Translations under genes and position numbers: made by a program
Part shown: piece by piece, positions 1-6,552 of the stretch
Numbering within the stretch: position 1 is the first letter of the stretch
How the letters are laid out: each line of letters opens with the position of its first letter
NCBI GenBank assembly: GCA_965603115.1
Contig: CBFDBT010000145.1
Location: forward strand, 1-7,112
Source of the DNA: CBFDBT01 sp965603115
GTDB taxonomy: Bacteria; Pseudomonadota; Alphaproteobacteria; Sphingomonadales; Kordiimonadaceae
DNA: 7,112 bases
Reading direction: 5' to 3'
Notes under the pieces: model-generated
What the model was told of the DNA's origin: nothing
Database searches by the model: none
The model's input: the letters and a program-made list of their open reading frames with translations, nothing else

Positions 1-26
1 TATATTACCCTACTCTTCCCAAACTC

Positions 27-55
27 AACGGAGGTCCTTGTGACCTCCGTTTTTT
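27..55 (+). terminator. Rho-independent terminator of an upstream gene outside the window
   Basis: A perfect 10-bp stem (27-36 paired with 42-51, arms AACGGAGGTC and GACCTCCGTT) closes a 5-nt loop and runs into a T tract at 50-55. This is the classical intrinsic terminator form on the plus strand. No coding sequence can be assigned to bases 1-26, so it presumably ends a plus-strand gene left of the window. It also separates that gene from moeA, which then needs its own promoter. Confidence 0.88.
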
Positions 56-56
56 A

Positions 57-85
57 TTGGCTAATTCCCTCATGGAAACTATAAG
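57..85 (+). promoter_or_regulatory. Probable sigma70-type promoter of moeA
   Basis: A -35-like TTGGCT (57-62) and a -10-like TATAAG (80-85) are separated by exactly 17 bp. They lie just after the upstream terminator and about 27 bp before the moeA start codon. Transcription would begin near position 92, giving a leader of about 20 nt that contains the AAGGA ribosome-binding site at 99-103. The -10 hexamer matches consensus at 5 of 6 positions and the -35 is weaker. The prediction is by inspection only. Confidence 0.5.
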
Positions 86-111
86 AGAGAAAATATTCAA
101 GGAAATACGCC

Positions 112-1320
112 ATGATCCCAGTTCTAGATGCTTTTAAGCATATTCAACTCCATACCCAAGCTATTAGCGGTGAAGAGACCATCAATATCATAGATGCACT
201 CGGACGCATTACGGCAAGTGACATCACTGCCACCACCGATGTTCCCGTGTTTAACAATAGTGCAATGGATGGATACGCCGTAAGAAAAGCCGACTTGCAA
301 GGGAAGGCCCCTCACCGCCTGCCACTGGTTGGCAGCGTGGCGGCTGGCGAAGCTGGCGACGTACCATGTGAGGGCGGGGCCGTGCGCATTCTCACAGGAG
401 CGCCAGTTCCTGATGGATATGACACTGTTATCATGCAAGAAAAAACTGAGCGAGATGGCGAGCATATTCTCTTTCACCAAAACCCGCCGCTTGGAAATAA
501 TATTCGCAAACGCGCCGAAGACATCTCAAAAGGCGATGTGGTGATAAAAGCCGGAATATTACTGGATGCCCGCCATATAGCCGCCGCCCTTTCAGCCGGA
601 GCTGCAACGTGTTCGGTCAAGCGCAAACTTAAAATCATGCTCTTTTCAACGGGTGACGAACTCACAGATCCCGGTGAGCCGCTTGCACCCGGTGCTATAT
701 ACGACAGCAATCGCCCTATGCTTATGGCCTTGCTCAATCATCCTGCTATTGACCTAATTGACGGCAATAGACTGGGGGACGAGTTTGATGAGGTGAAAGA
801 TAATCTCGAAAGCGCTTGTAGCCAAGCCGATATGATTATTTCAACGGGCGGGGTCTCGGTTGGGGACCGCGACCACTTGCCCTCAGCTGTTGAAAGCTTA
901 GGCGGCACCATCGATATATGGAAAGTTGCAATGAAACCTGGCAAGCCCGTTAAAATTGGTACCATTGGCGACACGATATTTCTTGGCTTACCCGGAAATC
1001 CGCTATCTTCTTTGGTTGCTTGGCTGCTTTATGGCCGATCCCTCATATCCAAAACTTTGGGCTTTAATGTTATGGCGCCCAAAGGACACCCCGCATCCCT
1101 TAATTTTGAAGCCCCGACTATTACCACGCGCGATGTGTTTGTGCCTGTTGTCCTCACAGATTCAGGGTTAGAGAAAGCAGGTGGCTCTGGCTCTCATCGT
1201 TTGATGCCTGTTATGCATGCCGACGGCCTTGCTTGGTTTAAAATGGGAGAAAGCTATGAAAAGGGACAAAGCGTTACTTACCTTGACTTCAAACGGGACC
1301 TTCCGCTCTCACCGCTGTAA
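112..1320 (+). CDS. moeA: Molybdopterin molybdenumtransferase MoeA
   Basis: This cytosolic enzyme inserts molybdate into adenylylated molybdopterin, the last common step of molybdenum cofactor synthesis. At 402 residues it has the family's usual length (E. coli MoeA is 411). Family motifs appear in order: NNSAMDGYAV (48-57) and TGAPVP (95-100) in the N-terminal domains, then the MoCF-binding domain with STGDEL (179-184), YDSN (197-200), STGGVSVGDRD (244-254), MKPGKP (274-279) and GLPGNP (292-297). A C-terminal MoeA domain IV follows from about 325. The ATG has AAGGA at 99-103, 8 nt upstream, which supports this start. It sits behind a terminator with its own promoter and is not visibly co-transcribed with other Mo-cofactor genes. 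It ends 2 bp from the convergent receptor gene with no terminator between them. No key motif is missing, so the enzyme looks functional. Confidence 0.96.
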   Translation: MIPVLDAFKHIQLHTQAISGEETINIIDALGRITASDITATTDVPVFNNSAMDGYAVRKADLQGKAPHRLPLVGSVAAGEAGDVPCEGGAVRILTGAPVPDGYDTVIMQEKTERDGEHILFHQNPPLGNNIRKRAEDISKGDVVIKAGILLDARHIAAALSAGAATCSVKRKLKIMLFSTGDELTDPGEPLAPGAIYDSNRPMLMALLNHPAIDLIDGNRLGDEFDEVKDNLESACSQADMIISTGGVSVGDRDHLPSAVESLGGTIDIWKVAMKPGKPVKIGTIGDTIFLGLPGNPLSSLVAWLLYGRSLISKTLGFNVMAPKGHPASLNFEAPTITTRDVFVPVVLTDSGLEKAGGSGSHRLMPVMHADGLAWFKMGESYEKGQSVTYLDFKRDLPLSPL

Positions 1321-1322
1321 AC

Positions 1323-3446
1323 CTAGAAAGTGCTTTTCAATCCAAATTGCAGGCGTGGTCGCCACTTTTGTTTTCGACCCTCAATTGAAGATATCATGCC
1401 ACTGGCTCGCGAGGGGTCATAATATGTTGTGACCCTGCTCCCGCTCGTATCAAGAATATTGTTGGCCTTGAAGGAAAATATCATATTTCCAAAGATTTTA
1501 TACTCAGCAAATAAAGTCGCATACACCTTCGTAGTATCAAAATGGTTCATATGCCCTATTGAACGACGATACCTAGTCCCTTGATATTCAACTTCCAAAC
1601 CATAACTCAAGCCCATATCATCAACATCATGCCTGAGAGTTGCCTCTCCATAGAAATTAGACCTACCATCAATAGAGCGTTTTTCTCCAGTGAAGGCATC
1701 TGTCGTGCTGGTGTCATAGAATTCAAAGGTGCCATCAAGAACAACATTTTCAAGGCCAATGAAGCCAAACTTCAAACTAGTGGTAACAATTGCCGAATTT
1801 ATCGTCGCATCGCCGATGTTACCCGAGCCAGCGACACCGGGTGATATTTCAAGCATCTCTATATGATCTGAGAGGCGCTCATGAGCGAGCTTGAGTTTAA
1901 TCTGGCCCATATCATCAGCAAAACGTCGTTCATAGGATAACTCCAAACCCCATGACTTTTCAGGTACCAGATTTTCATTACCAGCAATCACAATATTATC
2001 ATTATTTATCGATGTAGCAAAATCATCAAAATTTAGCTGAGAAACTTCACGCCGCACAGAAAACTGTAATTGGTTTTGGTTGTCGATGTCATAGCGCAGA
2101 TCCACACTGGGCTTTAAAAATTTAAACGTCTCTGATCGATCAAGGCCGATACTTTCTTGTGAAATTCTTGAATATTCATACTTAATAGCAGAATCAAGGT
2201 GGACCTTATCGCTCACCTTCCATGAATAATTAACAAAAGATTCTGACCGTGTTTCTTTCACCGTTACCAGGTCATTGGAATCCAGCCCAGCACTGTTACG
2301 GTTAAGAGCCACTTCATTTCCAAATTCAAGCTGGCGGCCCTCGGCTATATCCCACGTTAGGGAAGGTCGCAAAATTGCCTCACGCGCATTGCTATAAAAT
2401 GTATAATCCGTGTCATATACTGGAATTTCACCCGTTATGAGCTCGTCTTCTCGCTGGCCAAATTCAAAGCTGTTTTTTGCATACAGGCCAATAAGCTTTA
2501 CTTTCCATTTATCACCAAGGCTAGTTTCATAATCACCGCCCACTTCCCAACTCGGGTCATCCAAATTAATTTTTTGAAGGGAGTTCCCATTCAAAGCAAC
2601 ACTACCATCTGGCAAATACTCGCTAACATCACCATCCCATGTGCGGCGCATATATCGTGTTTCATAGCTTGCATTGAGCCTTATCTGATCTGAGTTAGGC
2701 AAGTTATAGGTCAGGTTTGTTGAGATTGATCGGGTGCGAAAATATTGCTTTCCCGCCTCATTGATGCGCTTTTCCAACTGCCCTGCTGCATTGGTTATTA
2801 TATCTAGCTGCGTCGGATCGGCAACAAACCCTTTCTGCGAAACTTCAACAAAATATTCAAGATTACCGACTTGACTGCCGTATGAAATAGTTGCCAGTGG
2901 AACAGTACGTCCACTTTGCGGAGCTATACGGACACCGACATCCCACGTCCCGCTGCCTTTAGAGGCATCTTCGCTCAATACCACATTCATAAAAGCTTCT
3001 TGGCTCGATACCTTAACATCCGGAGAAGACCCTCGTATGATTTCAATGCGTACAACATTTTCAGCGGGTATTCGGCCTAGCGCGCCCTGACTGCTATTAT
3101 TTTTTCCCGACAAACGCTTTCCGTTAATGAGCACACCATCATCATTGCTGGCAAACCCACGACTTTTTTGACCATCACCACCATTCTTATTCGATCTATT
3201 TAAAATCACCTGCCCACCGGGCACTTTTCCTGCTAGGTCATAAGCTGTAACAATATTGGTTAATTCACTAAGATAATCTTCGTCATAAATAGTAACAGAA
3301 CCTGTTTCTCCCACTACTACCTCTTGATCAATTTCTGCACCGCTCAATGTATTACCTTCAGCGTGCAAAGTCTTCTGCATCAAGGGCACTAAGCAAACGC
3401 CTGCTAATACTAGATTAATATTCTTCTTTTTCCCGACTAGGAACAT
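1323..3446 (-). CDS. TonB-dependent outer-membrane receptor, substrate unassigned
   Basis: This is a TonB-ExbBD-energised outer-membrane transporter. The 707-residue product starts with a basic, hydrophobic signal peptide with likely cleavage after LHA at residue 29. A possible TonB box (QEVVVG, 41-46) follows, then a plug domain at about 48-160 with typical RGF (96-98), VLINGKRLSGK (105-115) and RIPAENVVRIEIIRG (125-139). The rest is a 22-strand-type barrel rich in alternating aromatic and polar residues. It includes the common NENLVPEKSW element (490-499) and FKANNILD (659-666), and it ends in a terminal Phe as outer-membrane barrels do. The ATG has a weak GTAGGG site about 8 nt upstream; a slightly earlier ATG is followed at once by a stop. 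A Zur-like inverted repeat lies 13-33 bp before the start, suggesting metal control, but the barrel is not His-rich as in ZnuD receptors. The substrate (metal, metallophore or other) cannot be read from the sequence. Confidence 0.92.
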   Translation of the reverse strand: MFLVGKKKNINLVLAGVCLVPLMQKTLHAEGNTLSGAEIDQEVVVGETGSVTIYDEDYLSELTNIVTAYDLAGKVPGGQVILNRSNKNGGDGQKSRGFASNDDGVLINGKRLSGKNNSSQGALGRIPAENVVRIEIIRGSSPDVKVSSQEAFMNVVLSEDASKGSGTWDVGVRIAPQSGRTVPLATISYGSQVGNLEYFVEVSQKGFVADPTQLDIITNAAGQLEKRINEAGKQYFRTRSISTNLTYNLPNSDQIRLNASYETRYMRRTWDGDVSEYLPDGSVALNGNSLQKINLDDPSWEVGGDYETSLGDKWKVKLIGLYAKNSFEFGQREDELITGEIPVYDTDYTFYSNAREAILRPSLTWDIAEGRQLEFGNEVALNRNSAGLDSNDLVTVKETRSESFVNYSWKVSDKVHLDSAIKYEYSRISQESIGLDRSETFKFLKPSVDLRYDIDNQNQLQFSVRREVSQLNFDDFATSINNDNIVIAGNENLVPEKSWGLELSYERRFADDMGQIKLKLAHERLSDHIEMLEISPGVAGSGNIGDATINSAIVTTSLKFGFIGLENVVLDGTFEFYDTSTTDAFTGEKRSIDGRSNFYGEATLRHDVDDMGLSYGLEVEYQGTRYRRSIGHMNHFDTTKVYATLFAEYKIFGNMIFSFKANNILDTSGSRVTTYYDPSRASGMISSIEGRKQKWRPRLQFGLKSTF

Positions 3447-3458
3447 TGAAATACCCTA

Positions 3459-3479
3459 CATTGTTATAATATTACAATG
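3459..3479 (-). promoter_or_regulatory. Candidate Zur-type operator upstream of the TonB-dependent receptor
   Basis: A 21-bp inverted repeat of 10-1-10 form is centred on A3469, with arms CATTGTTATA (3459-3468) and TATTACAATG (3470-3479); 9 of 10 arm positions pair. Its 15-base core matches the described gammaproteobacterial Zur core TGTTATA-N-TATAACA at all defined positions but one. It ends 12 bp before the receptor start codon, so a bound repressor would cover the region expected for the -10 element and early transcript. Reading it as Zur is inference. Another Fur-family regulator, or another dyad-binding repressor, could use it. Confidence 0.6.
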
Positions 3480-3603
3480 GCTTTAGGGGTTTCTTTTGAT
3501 CTTTACCATTCTTGTGGGATGAATTGAGGGATATTTGCGATGAAAGCCATTGTGATCACGACATGTTATCGCATTCTCACAAATCTGTGATCTTATAGTA
3601 AAC

Positions 3604-3629
3604 TAAAGGTTAGGGTATACTATCCTTTA
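3604..3629 (-). terminator. Imperfect hairpin at the 3' end of the acylpyruvate hydrolase gene (possible weak terminator)
   Basis: Bases 3604-3613 pair with 3620-3629 at 9 of 10 positions (TAAAGG/CCTTTA outer arms, a TAG/CTA inner part and one T-T mismatch), leaving a 6-nt loop. On the minus strand the hairpin begins within the stop codon of the FAH-fold gene. What follows is GTTTACTATAAG rather than a clean T run, so it is a poor intrinsic terminator and may instead be a 3'-end stabilising structure. The rest of the 180-bp gap up to the receptor gene holds no other gene I can support. Confidence 0.3.
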
Positions 3630-4316
3630 AAGAGCGAGGATTAGCCTGAGAGATCCAACGCCGCCTACAGAGCCCTCGACATGATCCCCGGGTTTAAGAG
3701 CCGCTACCCCTGCTGGGGTGCCAGTATATATCAGGTCCCCAGGCCGCAATTCAAAAAGCTCAGACAAAGAGCTGATAATTTCTTCAATTGACCAAATAAG
3801 GTCTCCAATCTTGCCAGACTGTCTTTTTTCTCCATTAACGCTCAGTTCAATGATGCTGCTGTCAGATAAGCTCGCCACTTGCTTTGGCGTAATAGCTGAA
3901 ATTGGTGCAGAGTTGTCAAAACCCTTTGCAATATCCCAAGGTCCACCAGAACCCTTAGCCATTTTTTGCAAGTCCCTGCGTGTGAGATCAAGGCCAACTG
4001 CGTAACCAAATATCATATCAGCAGCATCTTCAACTCTGATATCTTTGCCACCAGACTTTAGCGCTACAACAAGTTCAATCTCATGGTGAAGATTGTTTGT
4101 ACCTTGAGGATAAGCTATCGTCGCGCCATCTTCGACCACGGCGTCAGCAGGTTTACTAAAATAGCATGGAGGGTCAAGCTTTGGGTCGCCGCCCATCTCT
4201 CGCGTATGTTCGGCGTAATTTTTACCAATACAATAAATACGGTGAACCGGAAAGTGATCATCACTATCTTTTATGGCTACACTTGCACGGCAAGATGGTT
4301 CGAAAATATATGTCAT
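3627..4316 (-). CDS. Fumarylacetoacetate hydrolase family protein (FAHD1/fumarylpyruvate hydrolase type)
   Basis: This is a cytosolic metal-dependent hydrolase or decarboxylase of acylpyruvate-like substrates. The closest family pattern is fumarylpyruvate hydrolase/FAHD1 (acylpyruvate hydrolase and oxaloacetate decarboxylase). At 229 residues it is the short, single-domain form. The cap-loop motif IGKNYAEHTREMG (30-42) supplies a His37/Glu40 pair equivalent to the FAHD1 catalytic dyad. HHEIEL (77-82) gives metal ligands Glu79 and Glu81, VGLDLTRRDLQ (107-117) gives Asp110, and DIAKGFD (128-134) gives Lys131. The spacing of these residues matches human FAHD1. GDLIYTGTPAGV (193-204) is the conserved C-terminal motif. 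The ATG is preceded by AAAGGA with 7-nt spacing. It starts 12 bp after the permease gene on the same strand, so the two are probably co-transcribed. All active-site residues are present, but the exact substrate (fumarylpyruvate, another acylpyruvate or oxaloacetate) cannot be settled here. Confidence 0.92.
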   Translation of the reverse strand: MTYIFEPSCRASVAIKDSDDHFPVHRIYCIGKNYAEHTREMGGDPKLDPPCYFSKPADAVVEDGATIAYPQGTNNLHHEIELVVALKSGGKDIRVEDAADMIFGYAVGLDLTRRDLQKMAKGSGGPWDIAKGFDNSAPISAITPKQVASLSDSSIIELSVNGEKRQSGKIGDLIWSIEEIISSLSELFELRPGDLIYTGTPAGVAALKPGDHVEGSVGGVGSLRLILAL

Positions 4317-4328
4317 TGAATATCCTTT

Positions 4329-5153
4329 TTAGACCAGAGCACGATATAACATACGCGCACCTACGAGAAACAGAAAAAAACCAAAGGCAATAGACAAATG
4401 CCGCTGACTAAGAGCGTGCGCCATTTTAGCACCATAAGGGGCAGCAAGCACAGTCATAGGAGATATTAAGGCAAAACCAATAATATTAACGAAGCCCAAA
4501 CTACCTATCGGCAAACTAGAGTGCCCCCAGCCTGTAACGATAAATCCTACGGTGCCGGGCAGGCTGATAAACAGCCCGAAAAGTGCAGATGTGCCCACCG
4601 CCATATGAATGGGTTTTGACATCAGAGTTAATGCCGACACGCTGAAAGTGCCCCCACCGATACCCATCATAGAAGACAGCGTACCAATAGCGAGTGGTAT
4701 TGATGAACCAGCCAAACCTGATGGTACAGATGACGATAGTGTTTTGCCTTCTAATGGCAGTATCATTTTAATAGCAACCAAAAGCGCCACCACCGCAAAA
4801 ATGGCCGCAAGCGTGCTGCTATCACTTCTGGACGCTATCCATGTTCCAAGCGCAGCACCGATAAACACAGGAACGCCCCAACCCCGAACCAATTGAAAAT
4901 CTACAGCGTCTTTCTTATGATGCGCGCGACTGGAAGCAATCGATGTTGGAATGATAATCGCAAGCGAGGTTGCCACAGCGACATGCATTCTAATGGCTGG
5001 ATCAACGCCCAAGATACCGAGAGCAAGCTCTAGAACCGGTACAATAACAATGCCGCCACCAACACCGAGAAGACCCGCCAAAACTCCACCAACGATGCCA
5101 GTTGCCAGCATCATGAAAACAAGCGGCAGTAGTTCCTCATATGGTATTTCCAT
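4329..5153 (-). CDS. TauE/SafE family membrane permease (sulfite/anion exporter family)
   Basis: This is an inner-membrane transporter of the TauE/SafE (PF01925) family, whose characterised members move sulfite, sulfoacetate or other small organic anions. The 274-residue product is mostly hydrophobic, with about eight membrane segments and an internal duplication. The two halves carry matching glycine motifs LLGVGGG (28-34) and MMGIGGG (162-168), and matching helix motifs MHVAVATSLA (56-65) and IHMAVGTSAL (182-191). I chose the ATG at 5153 over an in-frame TTG two codons upstream because GAGAG lies 7 nt before the ATG but only about 1 nt before the TTG. It is the first gene of a probable operon with the FAH-fold hydrolase 12 bp downstream, and it is divergent from kynU. 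The pairing suggests transport of an organic acid or anion linked to the hydrolase's pathway. Direction and substrate are unknown. Confidence 0.9.
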   Translation of the reverse strand: MEIPYEELLPLVFMMLATGIVGGVLAGLLGVGGGIVIVPVLELALGILGVDPAIRMHVAVATSLAIIIPTSIASSRAHHKKDAVDFQLVRGWGVPVFIGAALGTWIASRSDSSTLAAIFAVVALLVAIKMILPLEGKTLSSSVPSGLAGSSIPLAIGTLSSMMGIGGGTFSVSALTLMSKPIHMAVGTSALFGLFISLPGTVGFIVTGWGHSSLPIGSLGFVNIIGFALISPMTVLAAPYGAKMAHALSQRHLSIAFGFFLFLVGARMLYRALV

Positions 5154-5177
5154 TTGCAAACTCTCAAGTCTTTATTA

Positions 5178-5205
5178 TTAATATACAGACAGTCGCTTAT
5201 GACAA
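5178..5205 (-). promoter_or_regulatory. Possible promoter of the permease-hydrolase operon
   Basis: Read on the minus strand, TTGTCA (5200-5205) and TATTAA (5178-5183) form -35 and -10 candidates with a 16-bp spacer, 25 bp ahead of the permease ATG. The -35 coincides with one arm of the TGACAA inverted repeat at 5200-5217, so a protein bound there would compete with RNA polymerase. Assigned by inspection only. Confidence 0.35.
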
Positions 5206-5217
5206 AGCTGCTTGTCA
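5200..5217. promoter_or_regulatory. Inverted repeat in the divergent permease/kynU control region (possible operator)
   Basis: TGACAAAGCTGCTTGTCA is an 18-bp dyad: the outer 6-bp arms TGACAA/TTGTCA pair perfectly, and pairing extends inward (AGC/GCT) if one A is bulged. A third TGACAA lies at 5245-5250, 19 bp before the kynU start. The three elements sit between divergent genes and overlap the best promoter candidates on both sides (TTGTCA at 5212-5217 with TACCCT at 5235-5240 for kynU, 17-bp spacing). The binding protein is unknown. KynR-like Lrp/AsnC regulators control kyn genes in Pseudomonas, but no such gene is visible here. Confidence 0.35.
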
Positions 5218-5268
5218 ATGGCAGAAAACGCCCCTACCCTTGTTTGACAAACTAATGGCGAGAAGAAT

Positions 5269-6510
5269 ATGAGCACCCTTACACGCGATGCCCTAATTAC
5301 TATGGACCAAACTGATAGTCTCAAATCGTTTCGAGAACGCTTTGATTTGCCAGCTGACATTATTTATTTAGATGGTAATTCCCTTGGCGCACAGCCAAAA
5401 GCAGCGCTTGATGTTGCCGTTGATGTGGTCAAACGTCAGTGGGGCCGTGATCTCATCAAAAGTTGGAACACAGCAGGGTGGTTTGATATGCCCTACGTGC
5501 TTGGAGACAAATTAGCCGACCTGTTGGGTGCAGATAGCGGTGAAATGCTGGTTACAGATTCGACAGGTATCAACCTCTATAAGCTGTTAGCTCTCGCTGT
5601 AAAATTATCTCCGGACCGTTCTGTCATTTTAATGGAGAGTGATAATTTTCCTACCGATGTTTATATGGCGCAGGGCCTAATAGATCAGCTTGGCGGCTCC
5701 CACACTTTAAAGCTTGTACCGGGTGATGAACTCATTGATGCAATTGACGACACGGTTGCCGTAGTTTCCATCACACAAGTTAACTATAAAACAGGCCGCA
5801 TGCTCGACATGGCCTCTATCACTGAAAAAGCACATGAGCGCGGAGTTCTCACGATATGGGATCTTTGTCACAGCGCGGGCGCCTTGCCTGTTGACCTCAA
5901 TAACTGCAAGGCAGATTTTGCAGTTGGCTGCACCTATAAATATCTCAATGGCGGCCCCGGTAGTCAAGCCTTCCTCTTTGTCGCAAAGCGTCACCAAAAC
6001 AAAGCCACACAACCTCTGTCCGGTTGGTGGGGTCACAGCGAGCCTTTTGCCTTTAAGCGTGACTATGAAGCTGCACCCGGCATTGCGCAAATGGCCAGCG
6101 GCACCCAGCCCGTCACCAGCATGGCGATGATTTATTGCGGTCTGAGTATGTTTTTAGAAGCTGATATGGCCGCAGTCCGGGCTAAATCTATCGCTCTCTG
6201 TGATCTCTTTATCGAGCTGGTGGAAAGCCGCTGCGCTGAATATGGCTTTGAGCTAAACAGTCCACGCGATGCAAATAAGCGCGGCAGTCAGGTCTCCTTC
6301 AATCACCCACATGGCTATGCAATAGTTAAAGCGCTGATCGCCAGAGGCGTCATTGGTGATTTTCGCGCCCCAGAGAATATGCGGTTTGGTTTTGCTCCGC
6401 TTTATGTGCGCTACGTTGATGTGTGGGATGCGGCGGAGCACCTACGCGATATTATGGACAGTAGTGAATGGAAAAAAGACATTTATAACAAGCAAGACGC
6501 GGTCACCTAG
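5269..6510 (+). CDS. kynU: Kynureninase
   Basis: This cytosolic PLP enzyme cleaves L-kynurenine (or 3-hydroxykynurenine) to anthranilate (or 3-hydroxyanthranilate) and L-alanine in tryptophan catabolism. At 413 residues it is close to the Pseudomonas fluorescens enzyme (416). The N-terminal YLDGNSLG (33-40) is a family hallmark. TDSTG (96-100) binds the cofactor phosphate, NFPTD (126-130) supplies the ring-stacking Phe127 and Asp130, and DLCHSAGALPVDL (198-210) gives Asp198 and His201. CTYKYLNGGPG (221-231) holds Tyr223 and the Schiff-base Lys224, followed by GWWGH (252-256) and MASGTQPV (275-282). MRFGFAPLY (371-379) has Arg372 for the substrate carboxylate. The ATG is chosen because the N-terminal stretch fits the family; its ribosome-binding site (GAGAAG) is weak and close. 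A second in-frame ATG lies at residue 12. The gene is divergent from the permease and followed by an alpha/beta hydrolase. All catalytic residues are present. Confidence 0.96.
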   Translation: MSTLTRDALITMDQTDSLKSFRERFDLPADIIYLDGNSLGAQPKAALDVAVDVVKRQWGRDLIKSWNTAGWFDMPYVLGDKLADLLGADSGEMLVTDSTGINLYKLLALAVKLSPDRSVILMESDNFPTDVYMAQGLIDQLGGSHTLKLVPGDELIDAIDDTVAVVSITQVNYKTGRMLDMASITEKAHERGVLTIWDLCHSAGALPVDLNNCKADFAVGCTYKYLNGGPGSQAFLFVAKRHQNKATQPLSGWWGHSEPFAFKRDYEAAPGIAQMASGTQPVTSMAMIYCGLSMFLEADMAAVRAKSIALCDLFIELVESRCAEYGFELNSPRDANKRGSQVSFNHPHGYAIVKALIARGVIGDFRAPENMRFGFAPLYVRYVDVWDAAEHLRDIMDSSEWKKDIYNKQDAVT

Positions 6511-6552
6511 AGGCTCGCGAGCAATTTGACATTAATTATTTGGGGATAATTT

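Noticed and set aside
1326..1338. Short GAAA/TTTC hairpin just after the moeA stop as a possible terminator
   Set aside because: The stem is only 4-5 bp of AT-rich pairs, has no T tract and lies inside the receptor coding sequence.
3551..3590. TGTGA and TCACA elements resembling a CRP/FNR-type site (TGTGATCAC at 3551-3559, TCACAAATCTGTGA at 3577-3590)
   Set aside because: The half-sites have the wrong order and spacing for a TGTGA-N6-TCACA site. They lie about 100-145 bp upstream of the receptor start with no promoter nearby, so they are probably chance matches.
5244..5249. TTGACA as the -35 box of kynU
   Set aside because: A correctly spaced -10 would fall on or past the start codon. The upstream TTGTCA at 5212-5217 with TACCCT at 5235-5240 fits better.
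5707..6090. Minus-strand open frame of 127 codons inside kynU
   Set aside because: It is antisense to the conserved catalytic core of kynureninase. The low-complexity composition and lack of domain features indicate a shadow frame.
6526..6552. Separate promoter for the alpha/beta hydrolase starting from TTGACA at 6526
   Set aside because: The best -10-like sequence (GATAAT at 6545-6550) is only 13 bp away, and the only alternatives at normal spacing are poor. Co-transcription with kynU is the simpler reading.
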